Source: Alterisphingorhabdus sp038748365
Lineage (GTDB): Bacteria > Pseudomonadota > Alphaproteobacteria > Sphingomonadales > Sphingomonadaceae
Length of the DNA: 64,000 nt
Assembly (NCBI GenBank): GCA_038748365.1
Contig: JBCDIZ010000012.1
Span: 8,254-72,253 of the forward strand
Direction: 5' to 3'
The position numbers were made by a program, and so were the translations under genes. Numbering within the stretch: the first letter of the stretch is position 1; each line of letters starts with the position of its first letter. The notes below the pieces were generated by a model that was not told the DNA's origin, ran no database searches, and saw nothing but the letters and a program-made list of their open reading frames with translations. Positions 44,229 to 53,067 of the stretch are shown here, piece after piece.

Positions 44229-44246
44229 AGTTGCAAAGTGCAACTT
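44229..44246. promoter_or_regulatory. Operator-like palindrome before the RND adaptor gene
   Basis: AGTTGCA and TGCAACT surround a 3-base centre, 64 bases before the adaptor start. A further half-site (AAGTTGCAAC) lies at 44204-44213 in the same orientation. The form is that of a TetR-type or similar repressor site; the binding protein is not known. Confidence 0.5.
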
Positions 44247-44476
44247 AAAAATACTGTCCGCTATTGGATATGCAGTCAGGGTTGGTAACTGTCAGGCGCG
44301 CTTGACAAAGGTTACGAAAGTTACGCTCGCGAGGCGCAGAAAAGCTTGCTTAGGTTGGAGATACCCAACACTCGCAAGGTGTGGGGTATTGGATGATGCA
44401 TAAGCCATGGGTGCGAGAGAGCCGAGTTAATCGTAGCAGCTTGTCGCCTTGTAGGACAGCCAAGCGATGCGGCCCG

Positions 44477-44553
44477 GGGTAATTCGGGGACAGTTTAATA
44501 ACGAGTGCGCTCAAACGCAACCGAAGCTATCAAAAACTGTCCCCGAATTACCC
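44477..44553. repeat. Inverted repeat abutting the crtB stop
   Basis: Arms of about 20 bases in opposite orientation (GGGTAATTCGGGGACAGTTT and its reverse complement) around a 38-base spacer. The repeat ends one base before the crtB stop codon. Its CGGGGACAG core is of the kind seen in REP-type elements; it may also act as a transcription end. Confidence 0.75.
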
Positions 44554-44554
44554 T

Positions 44555-45511
44555 CTAGCGGTGCGGCCTTGTCCATAGCCCTTTACGCGCCTCGGCATCC
44601 GGATTGGTTCGCGGCGGTTGGGTTGCGCGCCAGCAGCTGCGGATGATCCAGCCGAGCTTGGCCATGCTGGTGGTGACCGTGCGATGGTCCCAGGCGCTTT
44701 GGCCGCGGGCGCGGACCTCTCGGGCAATATCGCCATAGATACCCGCCGCCGCCATCACCGCCCAGCGGGCACGATAGGGCAGCTTGCGCGCGCCAATCCG
44801 CGCCGAGGCCTCATAGCGTTCTGAATTGTCCGCCAGCCGTTTAGCCAGCCGCGTCAGGCCCTCACGGAAGGGCGGCTTCATATGCTGGCCGGGCGGAATG
44901 TCCATTTCCGCCAACCAGTCCATCGGCAGATAACAGCGCCCGACACTGTCATCCTCCTCAATATCCCGCGCAATATTGGCGAGCTGAAACGCCAGCCCGA
45001 GATCGCAGGCGCGGTCCAGCGTCGCCTCATCCTGTGGGTCAACGCCCATGACAATCGCCATCATGCAGCCAACCGCACCGGCGACATGATAGCAATATTG
45101 ATAGAGATCATCCTCGCTGCGTGGCCGCCATTCGGCGACATCGAGCGCGAAGCCGTCAATTACATCTTCGGCATAAGGCTTTGGAATGCCACATTCCTGC
45201 GCTACCACGCCGAGACAATCAAAGGCAGGCTCTCCCGTAGGCTCACCGCGAAAGGCCATGGCGGTGCGCTCGCGAATATAGGCGAGCCGTGCCTCGGCAT
45301 CGTCGACCTCTTTCATGCCATGGCCAAGATCCTGCCCATCGGCGAGATCATCGCATTTGCGGCACCAGGCATAGAGCAACCAGGCCCGCTCGCGCGTTTC
45401 CTGATCGAACAGTCGGCTGGCAATCGAAAAGGACCGCGAGCCCTTGCCGATCACGGTGAAGGCATGGGCCACCAGTTCCTGTCGGTTAAAGCGGGATCGC
45501 GGGGCGTGCAT
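44555..45511 (-). CDS. crtB: Phytoene/squalene synthase (CrtB)
   Basis: 318 residues. The first Asp-rich site is CRKCDDLADG and the second ANIARDIEEDD, both needed for Mg2+ and diphosphate binding. GSRSFSIASRLFDQETRERAW near the N-terminus and RCYLPMDWL are family marks. It condenses two geranylgeranyl diphosphate molecules to phytoene. Its start is 9 bases after a LOG-family gene, likely one transcript. Product assignment to phytoene rather than squalene is from nearby crtI and crtY. Confidence 0.94.
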   Translation of the reverse strand: MHAPRSRFNRQELVAHAFTVIGKGSRSFSIASRLFDQETRERAWLLYAWCRKCDDLADGQDLGHGMKEVDDAEARLAYIRERTAMAFRGEPTGEPAFDCLGVVAQECGIPKPYAEDVIDGFALDVAEWRPRSEDDLYQYCYHVAGAVGCMMAIVMGVDPQDEATLDRACDLGLAFQLANIARDIEEDDSVGRCYLPMDWLAEMDIPPGQHMKPPFREGLTRLAKRLADNSERYEASARIGARKLPYRARWAVMAAAGIYGDIAREVRARGQSAWDHRTVTTSMAKLGWIIRSCWRATQPPRTNPDAEARKGLWTRPHR

Positions 45512-45520
45512 CAGCCGCTT

Positions 45521-46102
45521 CTACAAATCTTTGGTCTGCATCGCAAAGATTGTCTGGATCGGCTGATAATTCGCCATTTTGTCCACTAGGCTATTGATCG
45601 TCGCATCGACCTGCAAAATGCCGCGATGTTGCGGGCGAACAAAGCCGACCTCCCCCATATGGTCGTTAAATGCGATCAGATGGTCATAATAGCCCGCGAC
45701 ATTGAGCAAGCCAACGGGCTTTTGATGATAGCCAAGCTGGGCCCAACTGATCGCTTCCCACAGCTCATCCATAGTGCCGACGCCGCCAGGCAGGTTGATG
45801 AAACCATCCGACATATCGGTGAACAGCTTTTTGCGCTCATGCATACCGGGGACGACATGGAGTTCGCTGCACCCGCGATGCGCTACTTCGGCCTCGACCA
45901 GGGCTTCGGGGATAACGCCGATAACCTTGCCGCCGGCTTGCAGCGCACTATCCGCCACCGCGCCCATCAGGCCAAGTCTGCCACCGCCATAGACCACGGT
46001 AATGCCACGCTCGGCAAGCACCTGGCCTACTTGCTTGGCGGTTTCGATATAAACTGGATCGGACGGTGTGGCGGAGCCACAATATACGGCGAGGGATTTC
46101 AT
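45521..46102 (-). CDS. LOG family (TIGR00730) nucleotide phosphoribohydrolase-like protein
   Basis: 193 residues from ATG 46102; the longer frame runs into a REP-like repeat and is rejected. VVYGGGRLGLMGAVADSAL and NLPGGVGTMDELWE are the PGGxGTxxE and nucleotide-site motifs of LOG proteins, which release adenine or cytokinin bases from nucleoside monophosphates. The role in this bacterium is unknown. Upstream of crtB by 9 bases. Confidence 0.92.
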   Translation of the reverse strand: MKSLAVYCGSATPSDPVYIETAKQVGQVLAERGITVVYGGGRLGLMGAVADSALQAGGKVIGVIPEALVEAEVAHRGCSELHVVPGMHERKKLFTDMSDGFINLPGGVGTMDELWEAISWAQLGYHQKPVGLLNVAGYYDHLIAFNDHMGEVGFVRPQHRGILQVDATINSLVDKMANYQPIQTIFAMQTKDL

Positions 46103-46152
46103 GTGTGATCCAAGCGATTTTGCAAGATAGAGAGTTTCAAAAAGAAAGGACG

Positions 46153-46225
46153 AGGCTTCGACAAGCTCAGCCCGAACGGAATTGAGATACATTTATCTCC
46201 GTTCGCCCTGAGCTTGTCGAAGGGC
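46153..46225. repeat. REP-like inverted repeat, copy 2
   Basis: Same arms as copy 1, in the order GGCTTCGACAAGCTCAGCCC first and its reverse complement second, around a 19-base spacer. Lies between the LOG gene start and the GIY-YIG gene start. Confidence 0.92.
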
Positions 46226-46247
46226 CGTATTTCTTTATTGTGATGAA

Positions 46248-46574
46248 ATGGCATTCTGGACCTATATGCTGCATTGCCGAGGTGGCAAATTCTATGTCGG
46301 GCACACCGATAATCTTGAGCACCGCATCGCGCAACATCAAAGCGGAGCAATTCTCGGATTTACAAGAGATCGACTTCCGGTTGAGTTGGTCTGGTCGCAG
46401 GAGTTTCCAACGCGGCTGGAAGCTTTGGAGATGGAACGACGTATCAAAGGCTGGAGCCGGGCAAAAAAGCTGGCGCTTATTCGTGGCGATTGGGATGCTA
46501 TTTCCAGGCTGGCAAAAAGTAAGGACAAGGCTTCGACAAGCTCAGCCCGAACGGGTGGAGAGGCAAGCAGATAG
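46248..46574 (+). CDS. Single-domain GIY-YIG nuclease family protein (UPF0213-like)
   Basis: 108 residues. The GIY-YIG core appears as YMLHCRGGKFYVGHTDNLEH, then ELVWSQEFPTRLEALEMER with the catalytic Glu and a closing IKGWSRAKKLALIRGDW. The last 20 residues (from about KASTSSARTG) are encoded by the first arm of a REP-like repeat, so the original C-terminus has been replaced or extended. It is opposite in strand to the carotenoid genes around it and is bracketed by REP copies 2 and 3. Such small nucleases have unclear roles; DNA cleavage is expected from the fold. Confidence 0.9.
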   Translation: MAFWTYMLHCRGGKFYVGHTDNLEHRIAQHQSGAILGFTRDRLPVELVWSQEFPTRLEALEMERRIKGWSRAKKLALIRGDWDAISRLAKSKDKASTSSARTGGEASR

Positions 46575-46605
46575 ATAAACCGTTCGCCCTGAGCTTGTCG
46601 AAGGG
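46528..46605. repeat. REP-like inverted repeat, copy 3, overlapping the GIY-YIG gene end
   Basis: First arm at 46528-46555 lies inside the GIY-YIG coding frame, second at 46580-46605; the stop codon falls in the spacer. Arms match copies 1 and 2. Confidence 0.92.
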
Positions 46606-46621
46606 TCGTCCTTCTTTTACA

Positions 46622-48100
46622 TCAAACCATATCCGCAATCATCAGTTCCGCCGTAGCTTGCGCGCTGCCGACAACCCCCGGAATCCCCGCCCCCGGATGC
46701 GTTCCGGCGCCGACAAAATAGAGATTGTCGATCACATCATCGCGGTTATGGGTGCGGAAGAAGGCGCTTTGGGTGAGCACCGGTTCCAGGCTGAAGGCAC
46801 TCCCCAGATGGGCATTGAGATCGCGGCCAAAATCGGCTGGTGTATAGTGGAATCTGGTGACGATACGCTCATGAATATCGGGGATCAGGCGGCGGCCGAT
46901 TTCATCGAGAATGCGTTCGGCCAGCTTTGGCCCCTCCTTTTCCCAATCAATCGGCAATTTGCCCTGATGCGCGACCGGCGCCAGCGCATAGAAGGTGCTG
47001 TGGCCTTCCGGTGCCATGCCGGGATCGGTGACCGTCGGGTGATGCAGATAGAGCGAGAAGTCCTCGGGCAAAACCCCGTTGATATAGATATCATCAAGCA
47101 GGCCCTTATAGCGCGGACCGAACAGGATCATATGGTGCGGAATGCCAGGCCATGTGCCTTTCAGGCCAAAATGCAGCACGAACAGCGAGGGCGAAAATTT
47201 CTTGTGTGAGAGCGCCTTGGCCGCCTTTTTGCCGCGCGGATTGTCGCTCAAGAGATCGCGATAGCTGTGCATGATATCGGCATTGGTGGCGACCGCATCG
47301 AATGTCTGTGCGCCATGCGCCTCGGTCACCACGCCGGTGGCGCGGTCGCCATTTGTGGTGATCTGCTGGATCGGCGTTGACAGATGTATCGCGCCGCCAA
47401 TCCGCTCAAAATGGCGGACCATCCCGGCGATAAGCTGATTGGTGCCGCCCTTGGCAAACCACACGCCGCCCGCCTTCTCCAGCTTGTGAATCAGCGTATA
47501 GATCGCGCTGGTCTGCATCGGGTGGCCACCGACCAGCAAGGTGTGAAAGGATAGCGCCTCGCGTAATTTCTCGCTCTTCACATAAGAAGAGACGATAGAA
47601 TAGACCGAGCGCCAGGCCTGAAATTTCATCAACCCCGGCGCCACCTTGATCATTGAAGTGAAGTCGAGAAACGCCTTGCTGCCGAGCTTCAAATAGCCCT
47701 CATCATGCACGCCTTGGCTATATTTGAGGAAACGCTCATAGCCCGCGACATCATCGGGATTGAGCTTGGCGATCTCGGCACGTAGCTGCTCATCATCATT
47801 GGAATAGTCAAAGTTAGTGCCATCGGGCCAGTTGAGCCGATAGAACGGCATCACCGGAACCAGATCAACATCTTCCGCAATGTCGTGACCAGTCAATTCC
47901 CAAAGCTGTTGAAGGCATGGCGGATCAGTAATCACAGTCGGCCCGGCGTCAAAGATAAAGCCGTCTTTGTTCCAGTGATAGGCACGGCCACCCGGCTTGT
48001 CGCGACCTTCAAAGACGGTGGTTTGAATGCCCTCCGATTGTAACCGTATCGCCAACGCCAGCCCACCAAAGCCTGCGCCGATAACCGCTGCTGTTGTCAT
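46622..48100 (-). CDS. crtI: Phytoene desaturase (CrtI)
   Basis: 492 residues. N-terminal FAD site AAVIGAGFGGLALAIRLQSEG and the GRDKPGGRAYHW segment; C-terminal family block YFVGAGTHPGAGIPGVVGSA. It introduces double bonds into phytoene to give lycopene, at the membrane. Between crtY and the GIY-YIG gene; 19 bases separate it from crtY, so the two are transcribed together leftward. Confidence 0.96.
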   Translation of the reverse strand: MTTAAVIGAGFGGLALAIRLQSEGIQTTVFEGRDKPGGRAYHWNKDGFIFDAGPTVITDPPCLQQLWELTGHDIAEDVDLVPVMPFYRLNWPDGTNFDYSNDDEQLRAEIAKLNPDDVAGYERFLKYSQGVHDEGYLKLGSKAFLDFTSMIKVAPGLMKFQAWRSVYSIVSSYVKSEKLREALSFHTLLVGGHPMQTSAIYTLIHKLEKAGGVWFAKGGTNQLIAGMVRHFERIGGAIHLSTPIQQITTNGDRATGVVTEAHGAQTFDAVATNADIMHSYRDLLSDNPRGKKAAKALSHKKFSPSLFVLHFGLKGTWPGIPHHMILFGPRYKGLLDDIYINGVLPEDFSLYLHHPTVTDPGMAPEGHSTFYALAPVAHQGKLPIDWEKEGPKLAERILDEIGRRLIPDIHERIVTRFHYTPADFGRDLNAHLGSAFSLEPVLTQSAFFRTHNRDDVIDNLYFVGAGTHPGAGIPGVVGSAQATAELMIADMV

Positions 48101-48119
48101 GCAAAATTCTCCGCCGCTT

Positions 48120-49271
48120 TCAGGAGAAAAGCGCCTTTATCGCCCGGCTTATCGGCATCGGTGGTTCGCCCGTCAAGATGCGTGCCTTGTCATAGCGTGT
48201 TGACTGGCCTGCATAAAATCGCTCGATCAGCTTTTCGGACAGGCCATAAAAGCGTTGGAACACGCCATAGCGCTGATCGGGCTCGGCACCGATAAACAGG
48301 AATTTGCCGAGCAGACGATAATACCAGCCTTGCCGCCAGTGCTTCGCGGCGAAATCGCTACTCGCCCGGGCAAGACTGGCACTGTCGAGCGTGTCCAAAG
48401 CCGAGATATGCATGGCAAAGCGCACCGCATCGGGCAGCGAATAGCTGGTGAGGCAATGGAACAGCCCGGCGCGCGATCCGGCGAGCGCGACGCCATTTTC
48501 ATTGTCTTTGCGAAAGCGTTTGTAATCGCCTTTGAACACCACCGGCAAAACGCCCTTTTCCTCTCGCAGAACATTCTTGACCTTCCAGCCCTGCTCATCA
48601 GCATATTGCGCGATGCGCTGACGCAAGATGCGCGGATCGAGTTTGCTGCCATCGCTGTAATAAGTGTCCTCGACAAACACCTCGGTCGGGCTGAAGGGCA
48701 GGCAATAGACAAAGCGATAACCATCGCGCTGCTCGACCGTCGCATCCATCATAATCGGATGCTCCAGCCCGTGCGGTTCCTCGCATTCGAGCAATTGCCC
48801 GGTGAATTTCTGCCAGCCGCATGTCAGCGCATCGACATTGCCGCCGCCGCGCGCATCAATCACACCTGCTGCTTGGATCCGTGTGCCATCGGCGAGTTCA
48901 ACGCTGATCTCGTCATGGCTGACCACGCTGGCACCGGTTAGATATTGATCTGCCGGGATTTTCTCGCGGATAACCTTATCAAAATGGTCTGACAGGATGG
49001 AATTATAGCGGCTGCCCAGCGTGCGTTTCAGCTTGGGGAAGCGGACGCTATATTCATTCCAGTCATAACAGATCAGTGGATCGACCAGCCATTTGGCGTC
49101 ATCGGGAATATCATTGGCGAAAAATGACCAGACATGATCGCCACCAAAGGTCTCGGCCTCTTCGATTAGTAGCAAACGTACATCCGGTTGGCGCTTTGCC
49201 AGCGCCATAGCGAGGAGACCCCCGGCTAGACCGCCGCCAATAATAGCCAGATCACATTTTTTGACGCTCAT
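48120..49271 (-). CDS. crtY: Lycopene beta-cyclase (CrtY)
   Basis: 383 residues. Rossmann start LAIIGGGLAGGLLAMALAKR, then GGDHVWSFFANDIP, VIDARGGG and the C-terminal GSRAGLFHCLTSYSLPDAVR block typical of bacterial CrtY. It closes both ends of lycopene into beta rings. First gene of the crtY-crtI leftward unit; the divergent hydroxylase gene begins 159 bases away, so the promoter region is shared. Confidence 0.95.
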   Translation of the reverse strand: MSVKKCDLAIIGGGLAGGLLAMALAKRQPDVRLLLIEEAETFGGDHVWSFFANDIPDDAKWLVDPLICYDWNEYSVRFPKLKRTLGSRYNSILSDHFDKVIREKIPADQYLTGASVVSHDEISVELADGTRIQAAGVIDARGGGNVDALTCGWQKFTGQLLECEEPHGLEHPIMMDATVEQRDGYRFVYCLPFSPTEVFVEDTYYSDGSKLDPRILRQRIAQYADEQGWKVKNVLREEKGVLPVVFKGDYKRFRKDNENGVALAGSRAGLFHCLTSYSLPDAVRFAMHISALDTLDSASLARASSDFAAKHWRQGWYYRLLGKFLFIGAEPDQRYGVFQRFYGLSEKLIERFYAGQSTRYDKARILTGEPPMPISRAIKALFS

Positions 49272-49430
49272 AGATATCCTTGTCGCAAGGCTATATTGCA
49301 GCGCAGCGCCAGGTTACAAGGGTGGAACCAATATTAACCCGCTTTATTCTATAGAGTGGGTGCATCAAACGCCGCATTTTCATGAAAGGCCTTTCAGTTT
49401 GGCAAAAGATCGGGCTAGAGAAAGTTCCCA

Positions 49431-50180
49431 ATGATAAAAATTCCGCTTTTCCTATCTCTGCTGGCGATGACCGGTATCATTGCCGCGCGTTATCTCGCTG
49501 CCAGCGGCTTCTTCGCCTGGGTGACGAGCAAATTACGCCCCGGCCATTACACCAAACAGGGCAAGCAGATCCGTAAGGAAATCTACTGGTCGCTTATGTC
49601 AGCAGCGATTTACGGCATTCCGGCGGGCTTTGTCGGCTGGGGCTGGCGGCATCATGGCTGGACTCAGATTTATGAGGATTTCTCGGCAATGCCGATCTGG
49701 TATGCGCCGCTTTCAATACTGCTCTATCTGCTGGCGCATGACACATGGTTCTATTGGACCCATCGCTGGATGCACCAGCCCAAATGGTTCCGCATCGCCC
49801 ATGCGGTGCACCATGAAAGCCGCCCGCCTACAGCCTGGGCAGCGATGAGCTTTCACCCTATCGAGGCGGTCACCGGCGCGATTGTTATCCCCTTGCTGGT
49901 TTTTGTCATCCCGATCCATGTCGCTATGCTGGGTATCGTGTTGGCGATCATGACGATTATGGGCGTCACCAACCATATGGGCTGGGAACTCTTTCCGCGC
50001 TGGTTGGTTCATGGACAGTTAGGAAAATGGGTGATAACGGCGAGCCATCATGAACGGCATCACCAAGCCTATAATTGCAATTATGGGCTGTATTTCCGGC
50101 ATTGGGATCGTCTATGCGGCACCGACCAGGGTTTAGGGGACTGGTCTGACAAGCGTTCCAAACGCAAGATCACCGCTTGA
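49431..50180 (+). CDS. Sterol desaturase / fatty acid hydroxylase family membrane enzyme
   Basis: 249 residues, four or five membrane helices. Three His clusters typical of di-iron membrane hydroxylases: HDTWFYWTHRWMH, HAVHHESRPP and SHHERHHQAYNCNYG. Being beside crtY it could hydroxylate a carotenoid; CrtG-type 2,2'-hydroxylases are a possibility, while CrtZ enzymes are shorter and differ. The substrate is not decided by sequence. Divergent from crtY, followed by the DUF2141 gene. Confidence 0.8.
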   Translation: MIKIPLFLSLLAMTGIIAARYLAASGFFAWVTSKLRPGHYTKQGKQIRKEIYWSLMSAAIYGIPAGFVGWGWRHHGWTQIYEDFSAMPIWYAPLSILLYLLAHDTWFYWTHRWMHQPKWFRIAHAVHHESRPPTAWAAMSFHPIEAVTGAIVIPLLVFVIPIHVAMLGIVLAIMTIMGVTNHMGWELFPRWLVHGQLGKWVITASHHERHHQAYNCNYGLYFRHWDRLCGTDQGLGDWSDKRSKRKITA

Positions 50181-50228
50181 GACAAGCATAGCATCGGGTT
50201 GCCAAACAGCATATTTAGTGGGGACAAT

Positions 50229-50702
50229 ATGAAAGCATTATCGATTGCGACGCAAAAGTCGCATCTCTTTGGCAAAGCTGCCAAAGCTGGACTTTTGCTG
50301 GCGGCAACGCCTGTACTAGGCGGCGCCGCGCCCATGTGCGATCTGCATATCGATATCGACAATCTGCGCTCCACCAAAGGACTGGTTCAGCTCTGTTTGA
50401 CCGCAGAGCAAAAGCACTTCCCCGACTGTGATGACGACCCCAATGCGCGTCGTCTGACAGTAAAGGCCATTGACCGCGCGGCCGTGTTCTCCAATCTTCC
50501 TGCGGGTGATTATGCTATTGCGATTGTCCATGATGAAAATGGTAATTCGCGGCTAGACAAATTTGCCGGCATCCCACGTGAAGGCATCGGCTTCTCACGC
50601 AATCCCAAATTCACCTTCGGCCCGCCCAAATTCCGCAAGGCGCTGTTCACCGCTTCGCAGAGCAAGAACCATGAGCGTATAAGGGTGAAATATTATCTCT
50701 GA
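50229..50702 (+). CDS. DUF2141 family exported protein
   Basis: 157 residues from ATG 50229 with GGGG upstream. An N-terminal hydrophobic segment (AGLLLAATPVLGGAAP) acts as a signal. The mature part has LHIDIDNLRSTKGLVQLCL, NLPAGDYAIAIVHDENGNSRLDK and FGPPKFRKALF, the DUF2141 beta-sandwich pattern. Genes of this family are often near carotenoid genes in sphingomonads. Function unknown; periplasmic. Confidence 0.85.
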   Translation: MKALSIATQKSHLFGKAAKAGLLLAATPVLGGAAPMCDLHIDIDNLRSTKGLVQLCLTAEQKHFPDCDDDPNARRLTVKAIDRAAVFSNLPAGDYAIAIVHDENGNSRLDKFAGIPREGIGFSRNPKFTFGPPKFRKALFTASQSKNHERIRVKYYL

Positions 50703-50889
50703 CACCTGATAATCAGAGAATAACCTACGCATCAATACGCATCAACATGCGCGCTTTATGCATTTGAACCTTCGAAGCAGTTCGTTTATCGAGAATTGCT
50801 GTTTCCTCAGTCTAAATTATTAAACACGGCATAAAGAGACCCTAAGCGTTGGCCAAAGTGCTGACCTATCATGGATTTGGAGGGCATAT

Positions 50890-51861
50890 TTGCCTGCACA
50901 ATGGAAATTTAAGGACCTGAAACCGCTAAGCGCTGGCGCTCTTGCGTTTCTGTTTGCCCTATCCTCAAATAGTACAGCTCTTGCCCAACAGATTGAAACT
51001 GTAACAACAGAGGAAAGTGCCTCTGCTCTAGTCTCTTCGACTCCAACTGATCTGGAACAAGCTGGCGACAATAGGCGCTCAACCGATCAACAGACCAATA
51101 TCTTTGACGGCGATTATATCACTCTGGGTGTGGGCGCGCTGTACAGCCCCAGCTTTCAAGGTTCCGATGATTATGCAATCTTTCCCGCACCAGCCGTTGT
51201 TGGCCGCATTGGCGGCATTAATTTTGTCAGCCGCGGCACCGGCGTTTCTGCTGATCTGTGGACCAATGAAGAGCGGCGCAATGTTGACCTCATCCTCGGT
51301 CCAGTAGCCCGACTGCGCTTTGATCGTACCTCATTGGGAAGCATCAATGATCCGGTCATTGAGACTCTGGGCAATGTTGACCTACCTCTGGAGTTGGGCA
51401 TCAGCGCCGGGGTGCAACTCTCCAATGTGTTCACCCCTGTCGACACCATCGCGGCGGCTATTGAGGTAAAACATGATGTTGTCGGCGCGCATAATGGCCT
51501 GATCATTACGCCCAATATCACCTATTTTACCGCGATCAGCGAAGGCGTGGTCGTCAGCGCCACAATATCCGGCGAGATTGTGAATGACGATTTTGCTGAT
51601 ACCTATTTCAGTATAGATGCTGCTGACAGCCTTGCCAGTGGTCTGCCTGTTTATCAGGCCAAGGGAGGCCTCAAAAACATCACCAGCCTGCTGCTTGTCG
51701 GTTTTGACCTTGATGGCAATCTCGCAAATGGCGGTTTCGCCGTCTTTGGTGCGGTCAGCTATCAACGCATATTGGGTGACACAAGCGACAGCCCGATTAT
51801 CAGCATCAGAGGTGATGCCGATCAATATGTCGGTGCTATTGGCATCGGATATACTTTCTGA
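50890..51861 (+). CDS. MipA/OmpV family outer membrane protein, copy 1
   Basis: 323 residues. The start is TTG 50890 because GGAGGG lies 5 bases before it and no ATG follows nearby in frame. A signal peptide (LAFLFALSSNSTALA) leads to a barrel with TLGVGALYSPSFQGSDDYAI, the MipA/OmpV signature, and a terminal GIGYTF. MipA scaffolds peptidoglycan enzymes in E. coli, but most OmpV-like members are of unknown function. A paralogue follows 121 bases later. Confidence 0.9.
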   Translation: MPAQWKFKDLKPLSAGALAFLFALSSNSTALAQQIETVTTEESASALVSSTPTDLEQAGDNRRSTDQQTNIFDGDYITLGVGALYSPSFQGSDDYAIFPAPAVVGRIGGINFVSRGTGVSADLWTNEERRNVDLILGPVARLRFDRTSLGSINDPVIETLGNVDLPLELGISAGVQLSNVFTPVDTIAAAIEVKHDVVGAHNGLIITPNITYFTAISEGVVVSATISGEIVNDDFADTYFSIDAADSLASGLPVYQAKGGLKNITSLLLVGFDLDGNLANGGFAVFGAVSYQRILGDTSDSPIISIRGDADQYVGAIGIGYTF

Positions 51862-51982
51862 AAGCTATGCGCTGATAAAATTCCTTCGGGAACACTTTGT
51901 TCAGCAATTAGTTATTGAACGAAGCGTAAGCGAACCCTAACCGAAAAATGTCCTCATTCCCCACCATATAAGGATTTTACCG

Positions 51983-53053
51983 ATGGCCTTTCTGATGCAG
52001 ACAAATTTGCGTGGCAAAAGCATGATTAAAAATACCAGCTACGCAGCCATTGCGGCTATGATGCTCTGTATCAGCAATCCAGTTCTGGCAGAGGAAGACA
52101 GCACGCCTCAACCTGTGACACAGGACGAAACGGACAGTCTCCAGACAATCGATACCATCGCTCTGCTCCCGGATCAGTCGCAAGCTGTACCGGGCAGTCT
52201 CGACCCTGCCGTGCAAAATGCCATCGCTACAAAGGCGCAGGGCAAGCTGAGCCCTGAAGAGATACAGATGATCAAGGATCTGGCGACATCAGTATTCGCT
52301 GGCGACTTTGTCACCCTGGGTGCTGGCCTGGGAATGGTGCCGAGCTATCAAGGGTCGGACAATTATGTCCTCTTCCCTGCACCGCAGATCGTTGGCCAGA
52401 TAGACGGCTTCCAATTTGCAGCGGTCGGCCCCGGTCTCGCAGTTGATCTGGTCCGTGAAAAGCCGCTTGATAAGGTCAATATCATTGCTGGCCCATTGGT
52501 CCGGGCCAATCTCAACCGGGTTATCCGATCGCAGATCAACGATCCGGTTGTCGAGGCACTGGGTGACCTTGACGCAGCGATTGAAATTGGCGGCCGCTTT
52601 GGTGTTGGCGTCAATGGCGTCTTTTCGCGCTTTGATACACTCAGCTTCACCACCAATATCGCTTTTGATGTTGCCGGAGCACATGAGGGCATGGTTATCA
52701 CCCCGGCGATCAACTATCGTCGCCCCATCGGCCGCGCTGCCTTTTTCCGCACCAGCATCTCAACCGAATGGGCAGATAGTGATTATACGCAGTTCTATTT
52801 TGGCATAGATGGCACTGGTAGCGCAGCCAGCGGCTTGCCGGTGTTCAATGCAGGCAGCGGCTTTAATAGCGTCTCAGCCAATATGGTGCTCACCTATGAC
52901 CTCTCCGGCAACGCCTTTGACGGCGGCTGGGGCGTGTTCGGACTGGTAAGCTATACCCGCTTGCGCGAAGATGCCGCCGCCAGCCCGATCACCAGCATCC
53001 GCGGCGATGCGGATCAGGCCATTCTTGGCGCTGGTATCAGCTATACATTCTGA
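51983..53053 (+). CDS. MipA/OmpV family outer membrane protein, copy 2
   Basis: 356 residues. Signal region MIKNTSYAAIAAMMLCIS..VLA, preceded by 13 extra residues from the first ATG (52022 is an alternative start). TLGAGLGMVPSYQGSDNYVL and the last GAGISYTF parallel copy 1 closely, as do INDPVVEALGDLD and SIRGDADQAI. It carries an extra charged N-terminal stretch (about 25-90) that copy 1 lacks. Tandem duplicate; outer membrane barrel of unknown role. Confidence 0.9.
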   Translation: MAFLMQTNLRGKSMIKNTSYAAIAAMMLCISNPVLAEEDSTPQPVTQDETDSLQTIDTIALLPDQSQAVPGSLDPAVQNAIATKAQGKLSPEEIQMIKDLATSVFAGDFVTLGAGLGMVPSYQGSDNYVLFPAPQIVGQIDGFQFAAVGPGLAVDLVREKPLDKVNIIAGPLVRANLNRVIRSQINDPVVEALGDLDAAIEIGGRFGVGVNGVFSRFDTLSFTTNIAFDVAGAHEGMVITPAINYRRPIGRAAFFRTSISTEWADSDYTQFYFGIDGTGSAASGLPVFNAGSGFNSVSANMVLTYDLSGNAFDGGWGVFGLVSYTRLREDAAASPITSIRGDADQAILGAGISYTF

Positions 53054-53067
53054 GCCAGCCTATTCTG

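Larger units (their letters stand above)
44167..44554. promoter_or_regulatory. Region upstream of the RND pair, with palindromes
   Basis: About 390 bases with no gene. It contains an operator-like palindrome at 44229-44246, a hairpin at 44361-44389 (ATACCCAACAC / GTGTGGGGTAT) and an inverted repeat at 44477-44553, listed where distinct. No regulator gene adjoins. Confidence 0.5.

Noticed and set aside
46103..46192. Longer start for the LOG protein and, likewise, 18475-18552 for the hydrolase
   Set aside because: Both extensions translate REP-like repeat sequence and give residues absent from the families.
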